Shown piece by piece: positions 7,709-16,851 of a DNA stretch of 64,000 bases. The notes under the pieces were generated by a model. The model was not told where the DNA came from. It made no database searches and was given only the letters and a program-made list of their open reading frames with translations. Each line of letters starts with the position of its first letter. Position 1 is the stretch's first letter. The DNA comes from Streptomyces sp. SAT1 (GTDB lineage: Bacteria > Actinomycetota > Actinomycetes > Streptomycetales > Streptomycetaceae), in contig NZ_CP015849.1 of NCBI RefSeq assembly GCF_001654495.1, positions 806,001-870,000 on the forward strand, read 5' to 3'. A program made the position numbers and the translations under genes.

Positions 7709-8597
7709 AGGCCGGGTCCGGGGTGAGGATCACCGAGCGGGTCAGGTGGCGCGGCTGGTCGGGGTCGAGGCCGCGGGAGGCGGCGACGGCGACCGCGAGG
7801 CGCTGGGCGCGGACGAGTTCGGCCAGCGGGTCGAGGGTGCCCTGGATCCACAGCGCGCCGGTGCCGGCCACCTGCTCGGCGAGCCCCTCGGGCGCCTCGT
7901 CGAGCGCCCAGGTGGCGGTGCCCGCCGTGGTGACGCTGATCGGGCCGTGGCGGTACTCCATCGCCGGGTACGCCTCGGTCCAGGACAGGGACGCCTCGCG
8001 CATCTTGAGGCCGGCCTCGTTGGCGAGGCCCACGCTCCAGCCGCGGCCGAGGAAGGTGAACTGCGTGCAGTCGACGAGTCCTTCGGGCAGCGGCTCGGCG
8101 AGCGCGGTGCGGGCGTCGGCGACGACGGCGTCGGTGTGCAGGCCGAAGTGGGCGCGCAGCAGGGTGAGCGCGGTGGTGGCGAACCGGGTCTGCACGACGG
8201 AGCGTTCGTCGGCGTAGTCGAGGACGACGACGTCGTCGGCGGCCGTCATCACCGGCGTGGCGGGGTCCGCGGTGATGGCCGTGGTGCGGGTGGTGCCCTT
8301 CGACCGGGCCAGCAGGTCGAGCACCTCGGTGGTGGTGCCGGACCGGGTCAGGGCGATGACCCGGTCGTAGGACCGGCCGTGCGGGAACTCGGACGCGGCG
8401 AAGGCGTCGGTCTCGCCCTGGCCCGCGCCCTCGCGCAGCGCGGCGGCGGACTGCGCCATGAAGTACGAGGTGCCGCAGCCGACGATCGCGACCCGCTCCC
8501 CCGGCGCGGGCAGCGCCCCGCCGTGTCCCGCGGCGTCGGCCGCCGCTCGGGTCCAGCACTCCGGCTGGCTGGTCAGCTCGTCCTCGACATGGCTCAT
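7707..8597 (-). CDS. SIS domain sugar-phosphate isomerase/deaminase (AgaS-like)
   Basis: The protein has 296 residues with two SIS domains, as in AgaS, FrlB and the isomerase half of GlmS. The first has IVGCGTSYFMAQ and the serine-rich TRSGTTTEV phosphate-binding motif; the second begins at FLGRGWSVGLANEAGLK. Such proteins isomerise or deaminate amino- or keto-sugar phosphates in the cytoplasm. The ATG at 8597 is preceded by GGGAGG on its strand. It lies upstream of the class II aldolase, which could use its product, and is divergent from the DeoR gene. Confidence 0.85.
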   Translation of the reverse strand: MSHVEDELTSQPECWTRAAADAAGHGGALPAPGERVAIVGCGTSYFMAQSAAALREGAGQGETDAFAASEFPHGRSYDRVIALTRSGTTTEVLDLLARSKGTTRTTAITADPATPVMTAADDVVVLDYADERSVVQTRFATTALTLLRAHFGLHTDAVVADARTALAEPLPEGLVDCTQFTFLGRGWSVGLANEAGLKMREASLSWTEAYPAMEYRHGPISVTTAGTATWALDEAPEGLAEQVAGTGALWIQGTLDPLAELVRAQRLAVAVAASRGLDPDQPRHLTRSVILTPDPA

Positions 8598-8619
8598 GGC
8601 ACACCCTCCCGGGGTCATC

Positions 8620-8661
8620 TGATTGTTCTTGCAAGATACAGCGCAGTTTCGAGCACAATCA
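8620..8661. promoter_or_regulatory. DeoR operator candidate between SIS and deoR-type genes
   Basis: TGATTGTTCTTGC (8620-8632) and GAGCACAATCA (8651-8661) form an inverted repeat: TGATTGT is followed by T or G and then CT. A CTTGCAAG palindrome sits at 8628-8635. The AT-rich element is the only strong dyad in the 131-bp divergent region. DeoR proteins usually bind such sites to repress both directions until a sugar phosphate binds. Confidence 0.55.
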
Positions 8662-8728
8662 AGCATCTGCCGGTGCGCGAAGTGCGCTAGGGTCACGGAG
8701 GACGCAGGAGCAGGAACGGAGGCCGCCG

Positions 8729-9508
8729 ATGTCGCGGGACGCCCGCTGGAAGGCGCTGCTGGAGCTGCTCGTGGAGCGGGGCCGGCTGGAGGTCGAGGAG
8801 GCGGCGTCCCGGCTGGAGGTGTCGGCCGCGACCATCCGGCGCGACTTCGACCAGCTCGCCGAGCAGCAGATGCTGGTGCGCACCCGGGGCGGCGCCGTCG
8901 TGCACGGCGTCTCCTACGAGCTGCCGCTGCGCTACAAGACGGCCCGCCGCGCCTCGGAGAAGCAGCGGATCGCCCAGGCCGTGGCCGCCCTGGTCGCGCC
9001 CGGCGAGGCGGTGGGCCTGACCGGCGGCACCACGACCACCGAGGTGGCCCGCGCGCTCGCCGTCCGCGGTGACCTGGGCTCGGGCACGCCCGCCCTGACC
9101 GTGGTGACCAACGCGCTCAACATCGCCAACGAGCTGGCCGTACGGCCCCAGTTCAAGATCGTGGTCACCGGCGGGGTCGCGCGGCCGCAGTCGTACGAGC
9201 TGATCGGACCGCTGGCGGACGGGGTGCTCGGGCAGATCACCCTGGACGTGGCGGTCCTCGGGGTGGTCGCCTTCGACGTCGCGCACGGCGCGGCGGCCCA
9301 CGACGAGGCGGAGGCCGCCATCAACCGCCTGCTGTGCGAGCGCGCCGAACGCGTCGTCGTCGCGGCGGACTCCAGCAAGCTGGGCCGTCGCGCCTTCGCC
9401 CGGATCTGCCCGGCGGAGTCGGTGGACACGCTGGTCACGGACGCGGCGGTGGACGGGGAGACGGTGCGCTGGTTCGAGGAGGCCGGGGTCCGGGTCCTCA
9501 CGGTCTGA
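8729..9508 (+). CDS. DeoR/GlpR family transcriptional regulator
   Basis: The protein has 259 residues, typical for the family. The N-terminal winged helix (about residues 5-57) contains the family signature ASRLEVSAATIRRDFDQL. The C-terminal DeoR sensor domain binds a sugar phosphate. The ribosome site CGGAGG (8717-8722) lies 6 bp before the ATG. Being divergent from the SIS and aldolase genes, it is most likely their repressor, with the pathway's sugar phosphate as inducer. Confidence 0.9.
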   Translation: MSRDARWKALLELLVERGRLEVEEAASRLEVSAATIRRDFDQLAEQQMLVRTRGGAVVHGVSYELPLRYKTARRASEKQRIAQAVAALVAPGEAVGLTGGTTTTEVARALAVRGDLGSGTPALTVVTNALNIANELAVRPQFKIVVTGGVARPQSYELIGPLADGVLGQITLDVAVLGVVAFDVAHGAAAHDEAEAAINRLLCERAERVVVAADSSKLGRRAFARICPAESVDTLVTDAAVDGETVRWFEEAGVRVLTV

Positions 9509-9513
9509 ACGGC

Positions 9514-9531
9514 CCGTCCCGGCCGGGACGG
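9514..9531. terminator. Hairpin after the deoR-type gene
   Basis: A perfect 18-bp palindrome, CCGTCCCGG joined to CCGGGACGG, begins 5 bp after the DeoR stop codon. It can fold into a compact GC hairpin. There is no T-run, as is common for streptomycete terminators. Confidence 0.45.
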
Positions 9532-9659
9532 CTCCCCTGCCGCCCGCGGCACCCGGGGCGGTGACGGTACCCCGGAGCGCGGGGGCGCCGGCGCTCATCG
9601 CGCCGGGACCGCCCGCGGCGGCGCCCCGCAGGTCCGGGCCGCCGCGGGGACGCGCCGCC

Positions 9660-10040
9660 TCAGGTGCGCAGGAAGCCCACACCACGGCCGTCGTTGCAGC
9701 CCACGGGGACCGGCCGGTCCTCCCCGAGGCCGCCCTGATCGGCCTTGAGCGCGACGCTCATGAGGGACAGGAGGAGATCGACGTCGGCCGAGGCGTCGAG
9801 ACGGATGGTGACCCAGGAGGAGCCCGGCACCACGCGGACGGCGGCGAAGCGCCTGAGGTCGCGCGAGAGCCGCCGTATGGCCCGGTCGGTCAGCTTGAGG
9901 TCGACGTCGCGGTCGGAGTGGAAGTGGGCGATCTCCCCGTGCGCCGAGCTGAGCGCCTGCCCGGTGCCACAGCTCGGTGCCGCTTCCATCAGGTCGGGCC
10001 AGGTGGCCAGTTGGGCGAGTGCACGCGTGGCGAGCGTCAT
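9660..10040 (-). CDS. Small luciferase-domain protein (DUF5519-like)
   Basis: The protein has 126 residues with features of the small luciferase family (PF17648/DUF5519): an N-terminal LATWPDL segment, HGEIAHFHSDRDVDLKLTD in the centre, and SSWVTIRLDA near the end. Despite the family name, no light-emitting activity is known for such bacterial proteins and the role is unknown. It is a single gene, tail to tail with the DeoR gene and divergent from the methyltransferase at 10247. Confidence 0.75.
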   Translation of the reverse strand: MTLATRALAQLATWPDLMEAAPSCGTGQALSSAHGEIAHFHSDRDVDLKLTDRAIRRLSRDLRRFAAVRVVPGSSWVTIRLDASADVDLLLSLMSVALKADQGGLGEDRPVPVGCNDGRGVGFLRT

Positions 10041-10201
10041 GGCCCCATCATGACGCGCTCACCGCGCGGCAACCGGTGCGTGAGCAAGCCTTAACCGATC
10101 CGTGTCCGAAACCGTCCGGGCTTCACCCGTTCGGCTGAGGTACGGCGAATGGCGCACCGATGGCGTACTGATCGCCGCGCCGGCGTACCACCCTTGTCCC
10201 A

Positions 10202-10219
10202 GGGGGACGCCCGTCCCCC
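10202..10219. promoter_or_regulatory. Perfect 8-bp inverted repeat in a 5' leader
   Basis: GGGGGACG (10202-10209) and CGTCCCCC (10212-10219) are separated by 2 bp and end 11 bp before the ribosome site of the methyltransferase gene. The RNA would form a tight hairpin just upstream of the AAGGAG site, which could affect translation start. It could equally be a protein-binding site. Confidence 0.4.
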
Positions 10220-10246
10220 ACCCCGTCGCGAAGGAGTGGTGGACGC

Positions 10247-11107
10247 ATGGAGGACAGCCGGGTGGAGCAGGCGGACCACACCGCGGTGCGGGTCGCCCTG
10301 TGGCGGGCGCTGCATCTGCGGGCCGATCCACCGCCGTACGTCTTCGAGGACGAGGTCGGCCTGCGGCTGGCGGCGTCCGGCGACGACTGGCTCCGCCGCC
10401 CGGACATGGACCCCGAGGGGACGCGGACCTTCCGGGCGGGTGTCGTGGCCCGCGCCCGCTTCGTCGAGGACCTGGTGACGGCCGAGGCCGCCCGGGGCGT
10501 CGCGCAGTACGTCGTCCTGGGCGCCGGACTGGACACCTTCGCGCAGCGCCGCCCCGAGGAGGTCGCCGCCGGGCTGCGGGTGTTCGAGGTGGACCGGCCC
10601 GGACCGCAGGCGTGGAAGCGGCAGCGCCTCGCGGACCTCGGCCTGGGCGTCCCGGAGGGCCTGCGGCTGGTCCCCGTGGACTTCGAGGCGGGCGGGTCCT
10701 GGTGGAAGGAGCTGGTCGCGGCTGGCTTCGACGCGGGGCGCCCCGCGGTGGTGGCCTGCACCGGCGTGAGCATGTACCTCACCCTGGAGGCGATCACCGG
10801 CACCCTGCGCCAGGTGGCGGCGCTCGCGCCCGGTTCCACGCTGGCCATGACGTTCATGCAGCCCGCCGAACTGCTGGAACCGCGCACGCGCGCCCTGCTG
10901 GAGAACACGACGCGCATGGCGCGGGCGTCCGGGTCGCCGTTCCTCAGCTTCTTCTCCCCGCAGGAGATGCTGGACCTCGCCCGCGCGGCGGGGTTCACGG
11001 AGGTCCGCCATGTGTCCGCGGACGACCTGGCGCGGCGCTACTTCGACGGCCGCGCGGACGGGCTGCGGCCCGAACCGGCGGAGGAGCTGCTGGTCGCCTC
11101 GGTGTGA
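10247..11107 (+). CDS. SAM-dependent methyltransferase, LCMT/PPM1-like family
   Basis: The protein has 286 residues and belongs to the leucine carboxyl methyltransferase-like family that is expanded in actinobacteria. Signatures are the RARFVEDL helix, YVVLGAGLDTFAQR (SAM-binding glycine loop), EVDRPGPQAWKRQRL (acidic end of strand 2), and VACTGVSMYLT. The methyl acceptor is unknown for most members. The ATG at 10247 has AAGGAG at 10231-10236. It stands alone between the luciferase-domain gene and the membrane protein at 11277. Confidence 0.85.
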   Translation: MEDSRVEQADHTAVRVALWRALHLRADPPPYVFEDEVGLRLAASGDDWLRRPDMDPEGTRTFRAGVVARARFVEDLVTAEAARGVAQYVVLGAGLDTFAQRRPEEVAAGLRVFEVDRPGPQAWKRQRLADLGLGVPEGLRLVPVDFEAGGSWWKELVAAGFDAGRPAVVACTGVSMYLTLEAITGTLRQVAALAPGSTLAMTFMQPAELLEPRTRALLENTTRMARASGSPFLSFFSPQEMLDLARAAGFTEVRHVSADDLARRYFDGRADGLRPEPAEELLVASV

Positions 11108-11276
11108 GGACGGCCGGGTCCGGAAGCTCCGCGGTGCCCGGGGGCTGCCTCCGGCCCCCGTGGAGCCCCCGGCCCCGGGCAGTCCCCGCCGCCTCCCCGC
11201 GCACAGGAGCCTCCGGCCGCCCATGGAGGCACACTGGCAGTGAGGCCCGTCGGTCTGGCACGAGGGGGTGTCGGCA

Positions 11277-11849
11277 ATGGCACGTCGTGCGGGAATGTGG
11301 CTGTGGCGCTGGCAGCGCAATCCGCTCAGGCGGACCAGCGATGTCGTCGAGGCGTGGATCCTGGCCGCCGCCTGGGTCCTCGCCGTGGTGGGCGCCCTGG
11401 TGGCCGGGCTGCTGACGGCGGGCGTGATGCAGCAGAACGCGCAGCGTGCCCGTGCCCAGAGCCACCCGGTGTCCGCCGTCCTCGCCGAGGGCGGGTCCCG
11501 GAGCGCCGCCCGGCCGGCCGGGGGCGCGCTGGTGTGGGGGACGGTCCGCTGGACCGATCCGGACGGCTCGGTCCACACGGGCCGGACCCGGGTCCCGTCC
11601 GGTGTGGCCGCCGGATCCCGCCTCACCGTCTGGACGAACGGCCGCGGCGCCCTGACCTCCCCGCCCGCCTCCGCCGCCGACACCGCCTTCCAGGCGGTCC
11701 TGGGCGGCCTGTGGGCCGGGACGGCCACCGTGGGCTTCGTCGTCGGCGGCGCCAAGCTCGCGCAGAATCGGCTCGACCACCGCCGCGACGCCCAGTGGGC
11801 CGAGGAGTGGGCCCGGATGGACGCCCGCTGGGGCCGTATGACGGGCTGA
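11277..11849 (+). CDS. Rv1733c-family membrane protein
   Basis: The protein has 190 residues. The N-terminal motif NPLRRTSDVVEAW followed by a transmembrane helix (about residues 24-50), an extracytoplasmic domain of about 75 residues, and a second helix (about 135-160) is typical of the Rv1733c-like family common in streptomycetes. Function is unknown; the mycobacterial namesake is a dormancy-induced membrane antigen. The ATG at 11277 is preferred over a GTG at 11268 because GAGGGGG (11262-11268) is then correctly spaced. No operon partner is evident. Confidence 0.8.
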   Translation: MARRAGMWLWRWQRNPLRRTSDVVEAWILAAAWVLAVVGALVAGLLTAGVMQQNAQRARAQSHPVSAVLAEGGSRSAARPAGGALVWGTVRWTDPDGSVHTGRTRVPSGVAAGSRLTVWTNGRGALTSPPASAADTAFQAVLGGLWAGTATVGFVVGGAKLAQNRLDHRRDAQWAEEWARMDARWGRMTG

Positions 11850-12016
11850 CGGCCGAAGGGCGGCGGCAAGGCTCCCGCCGTAGCCCCCGCAACCGCCCCG
11901 CCGTAGCCGCCGTAGCCGCCGTCAAGAGCCTGACCTGCGGAGAATCCGGCCATGGCGGCCATGGAGCGCGCGCGCCACCCCTTGCCCCGTTCCCGGCGCC
12001 CTTCTAGCCTGGTTTT

Positions 12017-13222
12017 GTGCCGCTGATAAACAAAGTCCGTCCGCACAACGTCGTGCCGGACCGCCCGCTCGTCCGCCTCCGGATCGCCCTCACCGCCTTC
12101 TTCGCCCTCGACGGCTTCGTCTTCGCCGGCTGGGTGGTGCGCATCCCGGCCATCAAGGAGCAGACGCACTCCTCCACCGGAGCCCTCGGGCTCGCGCTCC
12201 TCGGGGTCTCCGCCGGTGCCGTCGTCACGATGACCCTCACCGGCCGGCTCTGCCGCCGCTACGGGAGCCACCTGGTCACGGTCGTCTGCGCGGTGCTGCT
12301 CTCGCTCAGCGTGGCCCTGCCGCCGCTCACCCACTCCGCCCTCGCGCTGGGCGCCGTCCTGCTGGTGTTCGGCGCCGCCTACGGCGGCATCAACGTCGCC
12401 TTCAACAGCGCGGCCGTCGACCTGGTGGCCGCGCTGCGGCGTCCGGTCATGCCGACCTTCCACGCCGCCTTCAGCCTCGGCGGCATGGTGGGGGCGGGCC
12501 TCGGCGGGCTCGTCGCCGGGCTCCTGTCCCCCACCCGCCATCTGCTGGCGCTCACCGTGACCGGTCTGCTCGTCACGGCCGTCGCCGGGCGGACGCTGCT
12601 GCGGCTGGACTCCCCCGCGCCCCCCGACGGCGGCAGGACCCGCCGGGACCGCCGCGACGGGCACCGGCAAGGCGGCCGCACCCGCGGGGTCGTCCTGGTC
12701 CTCGGGCTCATCGCCCTGTGCACGGCCTACGGCGAGGGGGCCATGGCCGACTGGGGCGCCCTGCACTTCACCCAGGACCTGCACGCGTCGCCGGGCGTCG
12801 CGGCGGTGGGCTACTCGTGCTTCGCGCTCGCGATGACCGTGGGACGGCTGTCCGGCACCACGCTGCTCGAACGGCTCGGCCGCACCCGCGTCATCGTGGG
12901 CGGCGGCTGCGTCGCCGCGGCCGGAATGCTCCTCGGCTGCCTCGCGCCCGCCGTGTGGGTGGCCCTGCTCGGCTTCGCCGTGACCGGTCTGGGGCTCGCC
13001 AACCTCTTCCCGGTCGCCGTGGAGCGAGCGGGCGCGCTGGCCGGTCCGAACGGTGTCGCGACCGCCTCCACGCTCGGGTACGGCGGCATGCTCATGGGAC
13101 CCCCGGCCATCGGGTTCATGGCCGGCTGGCTGTCCCTGCGGGCGGCGCTGGCCAGCGTCGCCGTACTGGCCGCCGTCGCCGCCGCGATCGGGTTCGCGAC
13201 GCGACGGACGGCGTACGAGTGA
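12017..13222 (+). CDS. MFS transporter
   Basis: The protein has 401 residues with about 12 hydrophobic segments and the major-facilitator loop GRLCRRYGSHLV between helices 2 and 3. It resembles the fucose-permease/YbjJ-like group of MFS proteins. The substrate is unknown. The GTG at 12017 follows a -10-like TAGCCT (12005-12010) by 6 bp with no ribosome site, so the transcript may be leaderless. It converges on the Clp gene with only 7 bp between stops. Confidence 0.85.
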   Translation: MPLINKVRPHNVVPDRPLVRLRIALTAFFALDGFVFAGWVVRIPAIKEQTHSSTGALGLALLGVSAGAVVTMTLTGRLCRRYGSHLVTVVCAVLLSLSVALPPLTHSALALGAVLLVFGAAYGGINVAFNSAAVDLVAALRRPVMPTFHAAFSLGGMVGAGLGGLVAGLLSPTRHLLALTVTGLLVTAVAGRTLLRLDSPAPPDGGRTRRDRRDGHRQGGRTRGVVLVLGLIALCTAYGEGAMADWGALHFTQDLHASPGVAAVGYSCFALAMTVGRLSGTTLLERLGRTRVIVGGGCVAAAGMLLGCLAPAVWVALLGFAVTGLGLANLFPVAVERAGALAGPNGVATASTLGYGGMLMGPPAIGFMAGWLSLRAALASVAVLAAVAAAIGFATRRTAYE

Positions 13223-13229
13223 ACGGCGC

Positions 13230-15830
13230 TCAGGAGGCCGCTTCCGGGCCCCCCGCCTCCCCCTGCGCCTTCGCCCCGTCCCCCGCGGCCTCGGCGTTCT
13301 CGGCGTTCTCGGCGTTCTCGTAGACCTTGGCGTCGGACGGCGCCGGACGCTCGACCCGGCACACCAGGGCGTCGTTCTCGACGTCGGCGACGATCGTGTC
13401 ACCGGGGTCGGCCGAGTCGCTCAGCAGCAGGGAGGCGATGCGGTTGTCCAGCTCGGCCTGGAGGGTGCGGCGCAGCGGGCGGGCGCCGAACTCGGGCTGG
13501 TGGCCGTGGGCGACCAGCAGCTTCTTCGCCGCGTCGGTGACCTCCAGTTCCATGCCCTGGGCGCGGACGCGACGGCGGCTGTTGTCCAGCAGCAGATCGA
13601 CGATCTGGTTCAGCTCCGCCTCGCCCAGGCCGTGGAAGATGATGATGTCGTCGATGCGGTTGAGGAACTCGGGCAGGAACCTGCCGCGCAGGTCCTCCAT
13701 CAGCTGGTCCTTGATGGCGGCGACGTCGCCGTGGTGGGCGAGGATCCGCTGGGCGCCGATGTTCGAGGTCATGATGACCACGGTGTTGCGGAAGTCGACG
13801 GTGCGGCCCTGCGCGTCGGTGAGCCGTCCGTCGTCCAGCACCTGGAGCAGGGTGTTGAAGACGTCCGGGTGGGCCTTCTCGACCTCGTCGAAGAGCAGCA
13901 CGCTGTAGGGCTGGCGGCGGACCTTCTCGGTGAGCTGGCCCGCCTCCTCGTGGCCGACATAGCCGGGCGGGGCCCCGACGAGCCGGGAGACGGTGTGCTT
14001 CTCCTGGAACTCGCTCATGTCGAAGCGGACCATGCGGTTCTCGTCGCCGAACAGCAGCTCGGCGAGCGCCTTGGCCAGTTCGGTCTTGCCGACGCCGGTC
14101 GGTCCGAGGAAGAGGAACGAGCCGACGGGCCGGTTGGGATCGCCCATGCCGGCCCGGCTGCGGCGCACCGCCTGGGCGACCGCGGTGACCGCCTCGTCCT
14201 GCCCGACGACGCGCGAGTGCAGGGCGTCCTCCAGCTTCAGCAGCCTTTCCTTCTCGCTCTCGGTGAGCTGGGCGACGGGGATGCCGGTGCGCCGGGACAG
14301 TACGTCGGCGATGTCGGCGACGGTCACCTCCAGCACGCCCTCGCGCCGCTCGGCGAGCCCTTCCAGCTCGGTCTCCACGTCGGTGATGCGGTCCTTCAGC
14401 TCGGAGGCGCGCTCGAAGTCCTCCCCGGCCACGGCCTGGTCCTTCTCGCGGCGCAGCTTGGCCAGCCGGTCCTCGCGCTCGGCGACCTCGGTGGACCGGC
14501 CCATCGAGCGCAGCCGCACCCGCGCGCCGGCCTGGTCGAGCAGGTCGATGGCCTTGTCGGGCAGGAACCGGTCGGTGACGTACCGGTCGGACAGCTCGGC
14601 GGCGGCGGCCAGCGCGTCGTCGGTGTAGCGGACCTGGTGGTGGGCCTCGTAGGAGTCGCGCAGGCCCTCCAGGATCTGCACGGTCTCCTCGACGCTGGGC
14701 TCGGGCACCATGACCGGCTGGAAGCGGCGCTCCAGGGCGGCGTCCTTCTCCACGTACTTGCGGTACTCGGTGAGGGTGGTGGCGCCGACGACGTGCAGTT
14801 CACCACGGGCGAGGGCGGGTTTGAGGATGTTCCCGGCGTCCATCGAGCCCTCGCCGGTGGCGCCCGCGCCGACCACGGTGTGCAGTTCGTCCAGGAACAG
14901 GATCGTCGACTCGGAGGCCGCCTTGACCTCGTCGATGACGTTCTTCAGCCGCTCCTCGAACTGGCCACGGTACTGGGCGCCGGCGACGAGTCCCGTCAGG
15001 TCGAGGGCGACGACCCGCTTGTTCTCCAGGGTCTTGGGCACGTCCCCGGCGATGATCCGCTGGGCCAGGCCCTCCACGATCGCGGTCTTGCCGACGCCCG
15101 GTTCGCCGATCAGCACAGGGTTGTTCTTCGAGCGGCGGGAGAGGATCTCCACGGTCTGCTCGATCTCCTCAGCCCGGCCCACCACCGGGTCCAGCTTTCC
15201 GGCGCGGGCCTCCTCGGTCAGGTCGCGGCCGTACTGGTCGAGGGTCGGCGTGTCGCTCGGCGGCTCGGCGCCGCCGGGCCCGGCCTCGGAGCGGGCGACG
15301 CTCTCCGCGCCGCGGCGCAGTTGCTCGGTGTCGATGCCGTGGGCGCCCAGGATCTTGGTCGGTGCCGCGCCCGGGGTGTCCAGCAGGGCGCCGAGGATGT
15401 GTTCCGGGCCGATGTAGGAGACACCGGCCGCCCGGGAGTGCTCGTAGGCGCGCAGCAGCACCCGCTTGGCGGCCGGGGTCAGGCCCGGCTCGGCCGAGGG
15501 GGTGCCGCTCTCGGCGGGCAGTGCCCGCGCGAGGTCGGCGGCGAGCCGGTCGGGGTCGGCGCCCGCCTGGGCGAGCAGGCCGCGGGCGGGCTCCACCTGG
15601 GTGCAGGCCCACAGCAGGTGCTCGGTGTCCAGGTCGGAACTGCCGTCCTCGGCCGCCTTGCCGGTGGCGCGGTTGATCAGGTCCTGGGCGGACTCGGTGA
15701 GCAGCCGTCCGATCGGCACCCGCTGCACCTGGGGCGGCGAGGCGCCCGGTGTCATGCCGAAGAAGCGGTTGAGGATCTCGGAGAACGGGTCCGGGCCGCC
15801 GAACGAGGCGCCGAAGGGGGACATCGTCAT
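13230..15830 (-). CDS. Clp/Hsp100 AAA+ ATPase (ClpC/ClpB-like)
   Basis: The protein has 866 residues. Order: a Gly/Phe/Pro-rich N-terminal extension (about 1-38), Clp N-domain (about 40-180), first AAA+ module with Walker A GEPGVGKT (242-249), a short middle region with a UVR-like motif ([13 protein letters not shown], about 472), a second AAA+ module with GPTGVGKT (about 575-582), and a C-terminal D2 domain. It ends in a tail with three Asn-Ala-Glu repeats (a 9-bp repeat at 13291-13317). The loop between TSNIG and FLPEFLNR is short and lacks the LGF-like tripeptide with which ClpC binds ClpP, so a disaggregase role may fit better than proteolysis. The ATG at 15830 or 15824 could be used. Confidence 0.88.
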   Translation of the reverse strand: MTMSPFGASFGGPDPFSEILNRFFGMTPGASPPQVQRVPIGRLLTESAQDLINRATGKAAEDGSSDLDTEHLLWACTQVEPARGLLAQAGADPDRLAADLARALPAESGTPSAEPGLTPAAKRVLLRAYEHSRAAGVSYIGPEHILGALLDTPGAAPTKILGAHGIDTEQLRRGAESVARSEAGPGGAEPPSDTPTLDQYGRDLTEEARAGKLDPVVGRAEEIEQTVEILSRRSKNNPVLIGEPGVGKTAIVEGLAQRIIAGDVPKTLENKRVVALDLTGLVAGAQYRGQFEERLKNVIDEVKAASESTILFLDELHTVVGAGATGEGSMDAGNILKPALARGELHVVGATTLTEYRKYVEKDAALERRFQPVMVPEPSVEETVQILEGLRDSYEAHHQVRYTDDALAAAAELSDRYVTDRFLPDKAIDLLDQAGARVRLRSMGRSTEVAEREDRLAKLRREKDQAVAGEDFERASELKDRITDVETELEGLAERREGVLEVTVADIADVLSRRTGIPVAQLTESEKERLLKLEDALHSRVVGQDEAVTAVAQAVRRSRAGMGDPNRPVGSFLFLGPTGVGKTELAKALAELLFGDENRMVRFDMSEFQEKHTVSRLVGAPPGYVGHEEAGQLTEKVRRQPYSVLLFDEVEKAHPDVFNTLLQVLDDGRLTDAQGRTVDFRNTVVIMTSNIGAQRILAHHGDVAAIKDQLMEDLRGRFLPEFLNRIDDIIIFHGLGEAELNQIVDLLLDNSRRRVRAQGMELEVTDAAKKLLVAHGHQPEFGARPLRRTLQAELDNRIASLLLSDSADPGDTIVADVENDALVCRVERPAPSDAKVYENAENAENAEAAGDGAKAQGEAGGPEAAS

Positions 15831-16050
15831 GATCGCCGTCCGCAGCGTGGGGAAATGAGACCCTTCAAGACCAACCCACCATTCGGCCCACCGCAACGCG
15901 GCATACGCCGACCCAGTGCCGTAGCGGGGTGCTGGGGGATCGCCGCGACCCGCTGCGGGCGGCGGCCGCACCGGGACTCCTCCCGCCCGCACGGCCCGCA
16001 CGCCCCCGGGCGCTCGCCAGGGGCGCACGCCGTGCGGCACACTTCCCGCC

Positions 16051-16812
16051 ATGAAGACCGCCGGGTATCTCGACGCGCTGGACCGCGAGGGCCGGCTGCT
16101 GGCCGCCGCCGCCGAGGAGGCCGGGACCGGTGCCGCGGTGCCGACGTGTCCGGGCTGGCGGGTGCGGGACCTGCTGCTGCACACCGGGGCGGTGCACCGG
16201 TGGGCGGCCGGTCTCGTCGCGGACGCGCACACCGCGCCGCGCCCCCTGGACGAGCCGCCCGCTCTCGACGGCGCCGCGCTGGTGGAGTGGTACCGCGACA
16301 GCCATCGCGGCCTCGTGGCGGTGCTGGCCGGCGCGCCGAAGGACGTGCAGTGCTGGACGTTCCACTCGGCGCCCCTGGCGGTGCCGTCCGCGCAGGCCTT
16401 CTGGACCCGCCGGCAGGCGCACGAGACGGCGGTGCACCGCTTCGACGCCGAGGCGGCGCGCGGCGGCCTGCCGTCCCCGGTCGGCGCCGAGTTCGCCGTC
16501 GACGGCATCGACGAGCTGCTGCGCGGCTTCCACGCCCGCTCCCGGAGCCGGGTCCGTACGCCCCGGCCGCGTGTGCTGCGGGTGCGCGCCACCGATCCGG
16601 CCGGGTCCGGTGCGGACGCCGCCGTGTGGACCGTACGGCTGTCGGAGGGGCCGCCGGTCACCGAGCCGGGCGCTGGCGCGGACGCCGAGGCCGAACTCTC
16701 CGGTCCCGCGGACCAGTTGTACCTGGCGCTGTGGAACCGGGTGCCGGTGCCGCGGGTGACGGGTGATCCCGCGCTGGCCGCGCTGTGGCGGGAGACCTCG
16801 GGGATCGGCTGA
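16051..16812 (+). CDS. Mycothiol-dependent maleylpyruvate isomerase family protein
   Basis: The protein has 253 residues with the DinB-like four-helix bundle (MDMPI N-terminal domain) followed by a C-terminal domain. Probable metal ligands are His in LLLHTGAVHRW and in RRQAHETAVHRFDAE. Members use mycothiol, the actinobacterial thiol, for isomerisation or transfer reactions, or have unknown substrates. The ATG at 16051 begins right before the first bundle helix. The gene is divergent from clp and converges with the response-regulator gene. Confidence 0.88.
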   Translation: MKTAGYLDALDREGRLLAAAAEEAGTGAAVPTCPGWRVRDLLLHTGAVHRWAAGLVADAHTAPRPLDEPPALDGAALVEWYRDSHRGLVAVLAGAPKDVQCWTFHSAPLAVPSAQAFWTRRQAHETAVHRFDAEAARGGLPSPVGAEFAVDGIDELLRGFHARSRSRVRTPRPRVLRVRATDPAGSGADAAVWTVRLSEGPPVTEPGAGADAEAELSGPADQLYLALWNRVPVPRVTGDPALAALWRETSGIG

Positions 16813-16851
16813 GCAGCGGGGCCGGGCGGGCGCGGGCCGGACCGGCCCGGA

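Noticed and set aside
11830..11965. A Gly/Tyr-rich peptide on the minus strand (GGYGGYGG) between the Rv1733c-like and MFS genes
   Set aside because: It has no ribosome site, no stop until far into the membrane-protein gene, and comes from a simple GCCGTAGCC repeat.
10091..13402. A very long open minus-strand frame opposite the methyltransferase, membrane protein and MFS genes
   Set aside because: Its translation is rich in Arg, Gly, Pro and His without domains; the plus-strand genes have clear families. Such antisense frames are expected at this GC content.
15831..16050. A HAIR or CIRCE heat-shock element before the clp gene
   Set aside because: Only a single CTTGA-like half is present upstream; the paired half-site at the proper spacing is missing.
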